Positions 15,239 through 21,113 of a stretch of 24,039 nt of DNA are shown here, piece by piece. Source of the stretch: an uncultured Emergencia sp. (GTDB taxonomy: Bacteria; Bacillota; Clostridia; Peptostreptococcales; Anaerovoracaceae); contig CALLDR010000015.1 in the NCBI GenBank assembly GCA_937997955.1, positions 1 through 24,039 of the forward strand. Direction: 5' to 3'. The position numbers were made by a program, and so were the translations under genes. The notes below the pieces were generated by a model that worked only from the letters and a program-made list of their open reading frames with translations, was not told the origin of the DNA and searched no databases. Positions within the stretch are counted from its first letter, which is position 1. Every line of letters starts with the position of its first letter.

Positions 15239-16198
15239 ATGAACTCAACCCTATACATAGTAATTCCTTGCTACAAGGAGCAGGAGGTTTTACACGAAAC
15301 CGCAAGCCGTTTAAAGGTCAAGATGGAGAGCTTGATTGCGGCAGGCAAAATCAGCTCGGAAAGCCGCGTCATGTTTGTCAACGACGGTTCTTCAGACAAC
15401 ACCTGGCCGATTATCTGCGAGCTGCATGAATCCGATCCGCTGTTCTCCGGTATCAATCTGTCGCGCAACCGCGGTCACCAGAACGCACTTTTAGCCGGTC
15501 TTATGACTGCCAAAGACCTTGCCGATATGGTTATTTCCATGGATGCGGATTTGCAGGATGACATTGATGCGGTTGACGCGATGGTGGACAAGTACCACGA
15601 AGGTTGCGATATTGTCTACGGTGTCCGTTCCTCTCGCGAGAAAGATACGTTCTTCAAGCGCTTTACCGCCGAAGGATTCTATCGCGTAATGAGCTTTCTG
15701 GGTGCCGATACCGTGTTCAACCATGCCGATTACCGCTTGATGTCCAAGCGGGCGCTGGAGGGCCTGGCACAGTTTAAGGAAGTCAACCTTTTCCTGCGCG
15801 GTATTGTACCGATGATCGGCTACAAGTCCGACGTAGTTACTTACGAACGAGGTGAGCGCTTTGCAGGCGAGAGCAAGTATCCTCTCAAGAAAATGCTTGC
15901 CTTTGCGATGGAGGGCATTACGTCTCTGTCAACCAAGCCAATCCGCTTTATCGCTATGCTTGGCTTTGCAGTATTTGCCGTGAGCATTCTCATGCTGATC
16001 TACTTTATCGTTCGATGGGCGATCGGCGCTACCGTTCTTGGATGGGCCAGCGTGATCTGCTCTGTTTGGGCAATCGGCGGTCTGATCTTGCTGTCCATTG
16101 GTGTAATCGGCGAGTACATCGGCAAGATCTATCTGGAAACCAAGGCGCGCCCGCGCTTTATCATTCAAGATGTTCTGGATGACAAGTTTCATTCGTGA
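15239..16198 (+). CDS. GtrB-like polyprenyl-phosphate glycosyltransferase, 319 residues
   Basis: This family (GtrB/DPM1-like GT2) moves a sugar, usually glucose, from a nucleotide donor to undecaprenyl phosphate on the inner face. The GT2 domain has LYIVIPCYKEQEVL, FVNDGSSDNT (46-55), LSRNRGHQNALLAG (74-87) and MDADLQDD (101-108), which is highly characteristic of the family. KRFTAEGFYRVMSF and YERGERFAGESKYPLKKM follow. Two C-terminal membrane helices (about 235-260 and 270-298) end in IGEYIGKIYLETKARPRFII. The G+C content jumps back up from the AT-rich genes before it. AAGGAG lies upstream of the ATG after a 95-base gap with no terminator. Confidence 0.92.
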   Translation: MNSTLYIVIPCYKEQEVLHETASRLKVKMESLIAAGKISSESRVMFVNDGSSDNTWPIICELHESDPLFSGINLSRNRGHQNALLAGLMTAKDLADMVISMDADLQDDIDAVDAMVDKYHEGCDIVYGVRSSREKDTFFKRFTAEGFYRVMSFLGADTVFNHADYRLMSKRALEGLAQFKEVNLFLRGIVPMIGYKSDVVTYERGERFAGESKYPLKKMLAFAMEGITSLSTKPIRFIAMLGFAVFAVSILMLIYFIVRWAIGATVLGWASVICSVWAIGGLILLSIGVIGEYIGKIYLETKARPRFIIQDVLDDKFHS

Positions 16199-16206
16199 GG
16201 TTCGCC

Positions 16207-16614
16207 ATGAAATCAAAGATTATCAATAATACATTGGTCAAATTCCTGGCGGTAGGCGTGCTGAATACCATCATCGGCGCAGGCACGATGTTCCTGCTGT
16301 ACAACCTTGCACATGCGTCGTACTGGCTGTCGTCGGCAGCAAATTATGTTGTCGGCGGTATCGTCAGCTTTTTCCTCAATAAATACTTTACGTTTGAAAG
16401 TAAAGAATGGTCATGGTCGCAGGTTTGGAAGTTCGTTCTGAATGTTACGGTATGCTATATTCTGGGTTACGGTCTGGCAAAGCCGCTCGCGTTGAAGGCA
16501 CTTGCCGGTCAGAGCGTCAATGTGCAGGAAAATGTCGCTATGCTGGTGGGTATGTGCCTGTATACCGGATTTAATTATCTGGGACAGAAGTTTTTCGCGT
16601 TTAAGAAGAAATAA
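16207..16614 (+). CDS. GtrA-like flippase, 135 residues
   Basis: GtrA proteins are four-helix membrane proteins thought to flip undecaprenyl-phosphate-linked sugar made by GtrB. Here LVKFLAVGVLNTIIGAGTMF is the first helix, NYVVGGIVSFFLNKYFTF is the family hallmark in the second, and the last helix ends GFNYLGQKFFAF with a KKK tail. 135 residues is typical. ATG 16207 is preferred over GTG 16195, which would overlap the end of gtrB. GAGG lies about 6 bases before it. Adjacency to the GtrB-like gene strongly supports the pairing. Confidence 0.92.
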   Translation: MKSKIINNTLVKFLAVGVLNTIIGAGTMFLLYNLAHASYWLSSAANYVVGGIVSFFLNKYFTFESKEWSWSQVWKFVLNVTVCYILGYGLAKPLALKALAGQSVNVQENVAMLVGMCLYTGFNYLGQKFFAFKKK

Positions 16615-16631
16615 AAGATAGGTAAAAGAAG

Positions 16632-17489
16632 ATGAAAGGTCTAATCTTAGCCGCCGGCAAAGGCACGCGCCTTTACCCGATGACAAAACCGATGAGCAAG
16701 CCGTTGCTTCCGGTTTACGATAAGCCCATGATTTATTACCCGCTTGCAATTCTCATGCAAGCGGGCATTTCCGATGTCATGGTGATCGTTCCGCCGAACG
16801 AGACGGATACATTCCGTGCGTTGCTCGGCGACGGAAGCCAGTTCGGTATTCAGATTTGCTATGCAGAACAGCCTGTCGCGCGTGGTATTGCGGACGCACT
16901 TCTGATCGGTCGAGAGTTCGTGGGAGACGACTCGGTATGCCTTGTGCTGGGCGATAATATCTTCCACAGCGATACGCTGCGTGAAGTGCTCTGTAAGGGC
17001 GCACAGCAGCAGAACGGTGCAACGGTGTTCGGCTACTGGGTTGAAAATCCGCGGCCGTTTGGCGTGGTGGAGTTCGACGAGGATGGACGGGCTATTTCGA
17101 TTGAAGAGAAGCCACGCCACCCGAAGAGCAATTACATAATTCCTGGCATTTATTTTTACGATAATCAGGCAATGGAGATTGCGGCGAACCTTACGCCGTC
17201 GCAGCGCGGCGAGCTGGAAATCACAGACGTGAATCTGGAGTATTTACGCCGGGATCAATTGCAGGTGCTCCCGCTCGAGCGGGACGTCGTGTGGCTGGAT
17301 GCCGGTACAGCAGACAGCCTGATGGACGCTGGACAGACTATTCGAAATATCCAGGCTGAGACAGGACGCTATGTCGGCTGCCTGGAAGAGCTGGCCTTTA
17401 ACCAAGGCTGGCTGACAGAAGAGCAGGTACACGAAGCCGGACAAGAGCTCGGCATGACACTTTACGGACAGTACTTGCAGTGCTTATAA
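16632..17489 (+). CDS. rfbA: Glucose-1-phosphate thymidylyltransferase, copy 2
   Basis: The 285-residue product is identical to that of copy 1 at 5019, with the same catalytic motifs (AAGKGTRLYP, GDN with Asp108). This copy starts with ATG and is the last gene before the strong terminator. The ends of the gene differ from copy 1 by synonymous changes only, so both copies have been under selection for the same protein. It lies 17 bases after gtrA. The likely job is added dTDP-glucose supply or a separately regulated dose. An accidental duplicate preserved by conversion is the alternative. Confidence 0.95.
   Translation: MKGLILAAGKGTRLYPMTKPMSKPLLPVYDKPMIYYPLAILMQAGISDVMVIVPPNETDTFRALLGDGSQFGIQICYAEQPVARGIADALLIGREFVGDDSVCLVLGDNIFHSDTLREVLCKGAQQQNGATVFGYWVENPRPFGVVEFDEDGRAISIEEKPRHPKSNYIIPGIYFYDNQAMEIAANLTPSQRGELEITDVNLEYLRRDQLQVLPLERDVVWLDAGTADSLMDAGQTIRNIQAETGRYVGCLEELAFNQGWLTEEQVHEAGQELGMTLYGQYLQCL
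16632..17489 (+). repeat. Direct repeat A': rfbA copy 2
   Basis: This is the direct repeat of 5019-5876. The base-identical core is 16722-17362 (641 bases). The two copies bracket galE, all the glycosyltransferases, the pyruvyltransferase and the gtr-like trio. Confidence 0.97.
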
Positions 17490-17582
17490 TGGGCAATAAG
17501 ATAAGAAAGAGTATACGCATATTTTGCTTGCAACAGCATGCGAATTTAATAAACTAATAAATTAGCTTATTGAAGCACACCG

Positions 17583-17613
17583 AACCCCGACTGCATCGCA
17601 GCCGGGGTTTCTT
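17583..17613 (+). terminator. Intrinsic terminator ending the polysaccharide operon
   Basis: AACCCCG (17583-17589) and CTGC (17591-17594) pair with GCAG (17598-17601) and CGGGGTT (17603-17609) around an ATC loop, with one A-C mismatch. TTTCTT follows. It lies about 95 bases after rfbA copy 2. The stem is GC-rich and stable. Confidence 0.85.
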
Positions 17614-17620
17614 CTGCCCA

Positions 17621-17649
17621 TTGCCGTCCCTGCCAAAACCGCCTATAAT
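17621..17649 (+). promoter_or_regulatory. Promoter of the truncated gene
   Basis: TTGCCG (17621-17626), a 17-bp spacer and TATAAT (17644-17649). It begins just after the operon terminator and is followed about 50 bases on by a strong ribosome site. Confidence 0.6.
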
Positions 17650-17706
17650 AAATCTATCAAGTCACGGCGGCGCGGCCGCTGCACGAGAAGGCGAAGGAGG
17701 GGCAGC

Positions 17707-17766
17707 ATGATCAAAAGAGACAAGCTGAAGCCGGTCATAGAGAAATACAAAGCACTTCAGGCTTGA
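17707..17766 (+). pseudogene. Probable truncated gene start, 19 codons
   Basis: ATG 17707 has AAGGAGG at good spacing and a good promoter upstream, yet the frame MIKRDKLKPVIEKYKALQA stops at 17764-17766. Such a complete expression signal in front of only 19 codons suggests the 5' end of a gene cut off by rearrangement, probably linked to the IS21 element whose left end begins about 110 bases further on. No continuation of the protein was recognised on the far side of the element. A genuine 19-residue peptide is possible. Confidence 0.4.
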
Positions 17767-17874
17767 CATCTAATAGTTAGTCTTTCGGGCAGATTTAAAG
17801 CCCCTGGAATATTTCTGGGAGCTTCTGCATCTATAATATATATTCTAGATTGTTCATATTTCGGAAACACGCTA

Positions 17875-17982
17875 CTGTATCGAGAATATATTGCATAAAT
17901 CGCAGCGATTCTGCCACCTGCACGGACTTTTTCCGCCACCGTGCCGGAGATTTTCTGCCACCTTACCGGAGCACCTTGCCAC
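17875..17982. repeat. IS21 left inverted end
   Basis: The left end reads CTGTATC...GCATAAATCG...GCACGGACTTTTTCCGCCAC...GCCGGA...CTTGCCAC. It aligns with the reverse complement of 20513-20620 over nearly its whole length with scattered mismatches. Repeats of the GCCAC and CCGGA units occur inside, as expected for transposase binding sites. Confidence 0.75.
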
Positions 17983-17983
17983 T

Positions 17984-18015
17984 AAAAGCTCAGCCAGTGC
18001 AAGCACTGGCCGAGC
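17984..18015 (-). terminator. Terminator of istA-istB
   Basis: GCCAGTGC (17993-18000) is the exact inverted repeat of GCACTGGC (18003-18010), extended by GCTC and GAGC outside one mismatch. Read on the minus strand the stem is followed by TTTTAG. It lies between the istB stop and the left IS end, so it would stop istAB transcripts before they leave the element. Confidence 0.6.
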
Positions 18016-18103
18016 AGATATCAATTTCCTAATACTTGGTTACGCCCCGCATTCATGTAGCGTTTCTTCTCAACATGCAAAACGCAATAACAATCCTCGA
18101 ATT

Positions 18104-18883
18104 TTAGTCTTCGCCGCTACCTTTCTGCGCAGAAGCCTTCAACCCTTTGCGTTCGCGCATCGAGATGCGTCCTTCCACCAGAATTTCATACGAATTATGG
18201 ATAATACGGTCCATAATCGCTTCAGAGACTGGGCTGTCGGACTCTGGATTCGGGTCAATTCGGGTATACCAGCCTTCGGGCTGGTACTGAGTGCAAAAGA
18301 GCATTGAACGTTTACAGCGAGCTTCTACGATTTCCAGCAGATCATATGCTTCCTGCGGGCTCAGCGGACGAATCAGCCATTCGTCCAGAATCAGCAAATC
18401 CACTTTCTTGTAGGCAGTCAGCAGTTTCTTCAGTTCGCCGCTGCTGCGTGCAATGGTGATTTCGTCTAATAATTCAGGCATACGAATGTAAGCGACTTTC
18501 TTAAACCGGCGGCAGGCTGCATTTCCAAGAGCGCAGGCGATATAAGTTTTGCCATTACCGGAGGCACCTTCCAGGATTACATGATGCCCTTCGTCGACAT
18601 ACTTGCAGGTAGACAGCCTCAGCATCTGAGACTTGTCCAGCCTACGGTCCTCGTAGTACTCAATGCCCTCCATCGTTGCGGAGGGGGCACTGAAATGCGC
18701 TTTTTTAATCAAACGTTCTACCTTGTTCGTCTGCCGCCTGTTCCATTCTGCCGTTACCGCCATACTGAAGCGTTCTTCAAAACTGAGTGCACGAAAAGAA
18801 GGCTCCTGGAGCTGAGCTGTAAACTCCGCAGCCATGGCGCTCAATTTCATATCTGTAAGCATATCCACCGTCTGCTGGTTCAT
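18104..18883 (-). CDS. istB: IS21-family helper ATPase IstB
   Basis: IstB is the AAA+ ATPase that helps the IstA transposase choose and use target DNA; it is related to DnaC. Walker A is GASGNGKT (106-113) and Walker B is DLLILDE (162-168), followed by a Trp in place of the usual small residue. The N-terminal helical part (MLTDMKLSAMAAEF...) matches the family, and 259 residues is normal. The start overlaps the istA stop by four bases (ATGA, 18880-18883), the standard IS21 arrangement for coupled translation. The frame is intact from start to stop. Confidence 0.95.
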   Translation of the reverse strand: MNQQTVDMLTDMKLSAMAAEFTAQLQEPSFRALSFEERFSMAVTAEWNRRQTNKVERLIKKAHFSAPSATMEGIEYYEDRRLDKSQMLRLSTCKYVDEGHHVILEGASGNGKTYIACALGNAACRRFKKVAYIRMPELLDEITIARSSGELKKLLTAYKKVDLLILDEWLIRPLSPQEAYDLLEIVEARCKRSMLFCTQYQPEGWYTRIDPNPESDSPVSEAIMDRIIHNSYEILVEGRISMRERKGLKASAQKGSGED

Positions 18884-20436
18884 TCGTGGTCACCGCCTTT
18901 CTTGAAGTAGGCAGCGCCGCGTGTAATTCCATAGCGATTCGAGTTCTGAAGAGGTTCCTTAACAGCAGAATCCTTAGGCTTGATATCTAGCCTGCTTTTC
19001 AGGATACTGTTAATATTCCGAATCGAGGGCGTAGTTCCGTATGCGAGAACACGCATGCACGCCATTTCCAGACGTCCTTTGCTGTAGCGTTCACCCAGCT
19101 TCATGAGGCTTGCACAGGCTTTGTAACCCTGCTCAGGAGCCTTGCCCGATTCGAGGAAGAATGTCACGACGCGCTCCGCCATCGGACCAACAGACATGGC
19201 CCAAACTCTAAAGTCATCTTCATTGCAGGTCATATATTTCTGATGTGATTCCGGCATATGCTCCAGCTTTACCAGAGGATCATGCTGCAGTGTCTGCAAA
19301 CGGCGGTGACTTGCAACGCGGCTGCCATGATAATAAACTTCCACCAGGTTTTTTGTAACGCGGATATCAACCTTCTCACTAATCAGATTATAGGGCACGG
19401 AATATTTGTTTTTGCCATCAGGAATCAGATAATCGTTCGGAACCTTTGCCATAGACCAGACAGCGGACTCAAACGGTACGGCGGGCAGCGGCAGCATATA
19501 CGCCTGTTCTTCCTCAAGATAAGCGCTGCGGCGGGTACCGGGGCGCTGCTTGAACTCGCGGCTATTCAATTCTTCGAGCTTTTCAGCAACCGCTTCGTTG
19601 ACTTCATTCAAGGAGAAAAATTTACAATCTCGCAGTGCGGCAATAATCCAGGTTTCAGCGAAACGGACAGAAGCCTCTGCCGAACTCTTGTCCTTTGGAC
19701 GACGTACTCGTGCAGGAACAATAGCTGTGTTGTAATAGTCCGCAAGTTCCTGATAACTGCGGTTCAGCACCGTTTCATATCGAGTGTTAGACATAGTTGC
19801 GGTCTTGCAGTTATCCGGAATGAGCAGCCTGGCCACGCCGCCGAAATAATTGAAAGCGTGAACATGGCAGTTCAGCCAGTTCTCGGTTTTCATGTTATCG
19901 CAGGCTTCTGCATAGACATAGCAGCTGCACGGGAGCACCGCTACAAACAAATAAGCGCTGCTCCGCTCTCCGGTAACGGAATCGTATACCGGGACAGTAT
20001 CTCCGGCCCAGTCAACCTGGATTGCATCTCCCGGCTTATGCTGAATGCGCATGGTTGCCTTGGTAATGCGAGCCCATTTGCGGTATTTGTCACCGAACTG
20101 AGTGCTCATGTACGGCGTGCGGCCGCTTTCATAGCATTTGCGGCAGTATTCTTCCCAAAGAAGCGTCAGCGTAACGCCGGGCTTGGCCAGTTCGCGGTGG
20201 ATGTACGGATAATCGGGTTCAACATACAGACAAACATTTTTGTATTTGTCCGGAAAGAACATCCGCTCCAGATCTGCATTCGTAATATCATCATCGATAG
20301 GCCAGCAGATGCCTAGCCGGTCTGCAGCTTCAAATACCGCCTTGCTTGTTTCGCGAGATGCAACCTTATTGCGTTCCATTTCGCGTTGACTGCATTTCTT
20401 ACTTCGAAGCATAAGAATTTTCCTATAGTCCGTCAT
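18880..20436 (-). CDS. istA: IS21-family transposase IstA
   Basis: IstA is a DDE transposase. The N-terminal HTH region (about residues 1-50) recognises the terminal repeats. The catalytic core contains Asp142 in IQVDWAGDT, Asp208 in LLIPDNCKTA, and Glu254 in PKDKSSAEASVRFAE, so the triad is complete. The C-terminal half (YSVPYNLISEKVDIRVTKN...) has the usual beta-barrel-like segment. The start is taken at ATG 20436 because AAGGAGGT lies 10 bases upstream of it on the minus strand; a GTG 30 bases further out is less likely. The length of 518 residues fits the family. Confidence 0.95.
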   Translation of the reverse strand: MTDYRKILMLRSKKCSQREMERNKVASRETSKAVFEAADRLGICWPIDDDITNADLERMFFPDKYKNVCLYVEPDYPYIHRELAKPGVTLTLLWEEYCRKCYESGRTPYMSTQFGDKYRKWARITKATMRIQHKPGDAIQVDWAGDTVPVYDSVTGERSSAYLFVAVLPCSCYVYAEACDNMKTENWLNCHVHAFNYFGGVARLLIPDNCKTATMSNTRYETVLNRSYQELADYYNTAIVPARVRRPKDKSSAEASVRFAETWIIAALRDCKFFSLNEVNEAVAEKLEELNSREFKQRPGTRRSAYLEEEQAYMLPLPAVPFESAVWSMAKVPNDYLIPDGKNKYSVPYNLISEKVDIRVTKNLVEVYYHGSRVASHRRLQTLQHDPLVKLEHMPESHQKYMTCNEDDFRVWAMSVGPMAERVVTFFLESGKAPEQGYKACASLMKLGERYSKGRLEMACMRVLAYGTTPSIRNINSILKSRLDIKPKDSAVKEPLQNSNRYGITRGAAYFKKGGDHE

Positions 20437-20512
20437 TTTTTGAAGGACCTCCTTGAAAGTAGTCACGACTTTTCAGCTCGCGCTTCTTTCATTATTAGGG
20501 AAAATCATCAAA

Positions 20513-20620
20513 GTGGCAAGCTGCTCCGGCGCAGTGGCGGAAAAAGTCCGGCAAGCTGGCAGGAAAAGTCCGTGTCAGTGGCAAAGTCGATCCGATTTAT
20601 GCATATATATACAGATACAG
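20513..20620. repeat. IS21 right inverted end
   Basis: This is the inverted partner of 17875-17982, located just upstream of istA. It contains GTGGCGGAAAAAGTCCGG, CTGGCAGGAAAAGTCCGTG and GTGGCAAAG units, i.e. internal repeats of the same binding motif. The match to the left end stops near GATACAG at 20614-20620. Confidence 0.75.
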
Positions 20621-20734
20621 AAAATCGAGGCGGTAAGCATCCGGCCGTAATGACAGGATTGCATATGTGAAAAAATACACAAATTCGCACAGGGAATAGT
20701 AATCGATATTTGTGTATAATATATTTAAAAATGA

Positions 20735-20763
20735 TTGCTAAATACAGGAAGAGATGCTATACT
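20735..20763 (+). promoter_or_regulatory. Promoter of the riboswitch-SLH transcript
   Basis: TTGCTA (20735-20740), a 17-bp spacer, then TATACT (20758-20763) with an extended -10 TG at 20755-20756. Transcription should start near 20770, about 50 bases before the riboswitch. The leader to ATG 21114 would be about 345 bases. Confidence 0.65.
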
Positions 20764-20822
20764 AAGGATATAAAACGAGGTGCAAAAATTTGTGTTGATG
20801 CACAGAAATGCACCCTGCTGCA

Positions 20823-20919
20823 AAATTTAAAAGCCTGGCAAACCTGTTGAAAAGCAGGGACGCAAAGCCATATGGGTCTAAGGGCGCCTTCGGGCGGCTA
20901 AGGCAGCCGGTTGCAATTT
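20823..20919 (+). ncRNA. Cyclic di-GMP-I riboswitch (GEMM class)
   Basis: The sequence matches the conserved core of the c-di-GMP-I aptamer in order: GGCAAACC (20838-20845), a hairpin closed by a GAAA tetraloop (20849-20852, stem CCTGTT with AGCAGG), then GGACGCAAAGCC (20858-20869), then a second hairpin with a TTCG loop (20889-20892), then CTAAGGCAGCCGG (20898-20910). The GAAA tetraloop and its docking partner are the class hallmark. P1 is probably AAATT (20823-20827) with AATTT (20915-20919). It senses the second messenger c-di-GMP, which in Clostridia controls motility, adhesion and surface proteins. It lies in the leader of the SLH protein gene. Confidence 0.93.
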
Positions 20920-20940
20920 GGAGTCGTACTCTAAATTTTA
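20915..20940 (+). terminator. Candidate expression-platform terminator of the riboswitch
   Basis: AATTTGGAGT (20915-20924) pairs with ACTCTAAATT (20928-20937) around a CGT loop, with one G-T pair, followed by a short T-rich run (TTATT). The 5' arm overlaps the 3' strand of aptamer P1, so P1 and this stem exclude each other. Bound ligand should favour P1 and disrupt the stem, predicting an ON switch. The stem is AT-rich and the T-run short, so its strength is uncertain. Confidence 0.5.
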
Positions 20941-21113
20941 TTAAAGTGCCCTGCTTTGTCCTTTGGATGACTATAAGCATGGGCATTTATCTATTTGTGA
21001 CAAATTTATGCTCCGATACTGTCAGACCAGATCGTGAGGAAGGTGAAACTCGAGGATGTCGCTCTGAAATAGCGGCAAAAACAGTGAATTCAGTAAAATG
21101 GAGGTTGAGTGAA

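Larger units (their letters stand above)
17875..20620 (-). mobile_element. IS21-family insertion sequence (istA-istB)
   Basis: The element contains istA and istB on the minus strand and is bounded by long imperfect inverted ends that align from CTGTATC inward. Each end holds several internal repeats of a unit like CCGGAxxTTTTxxxGCCAC, the multiple terminal repeats typical of IS21 members. The outer limits given here are where the two ends stop matching; no clean target-site duplication was found, so the true tips may differ by some bases. About 2.75 kb would be at or slightly above the upper end of the family's usual range. Both genes are intact, so it may be active. Confidence 0.8.

Noticed and set aside
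17757..17939. A 60-codon minus-strand ORF reading outward from the left IS21 end.
   Set aside because: Its first third is simply the translated terminal repeat and the rest is unremarkable flank. No ribosome site seen.
19258..20316. A 352-codon plus-strand open frame within istA.
   Set aside because: It is antisense to an intact transposase with a full DDE triad, and has no motif or ribosome site of note.
20701..20720. TATAAT at 20715-20720 as the main promoter of the SLH transcript.
   Set aside because: No acceptable -35 hexamer at 16-18 bp upstream. The promoter at 20735-20763 has both boxes and an extended -10.
20808..21113. In-frame upstream extension of the SLH gene starting at ATG 20808.
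   Set aside because: It runs through the c-di-GMP riboswitch and lacks a ribosome site. ATG 21114 has GGAGG and begins a clear signal peptide.
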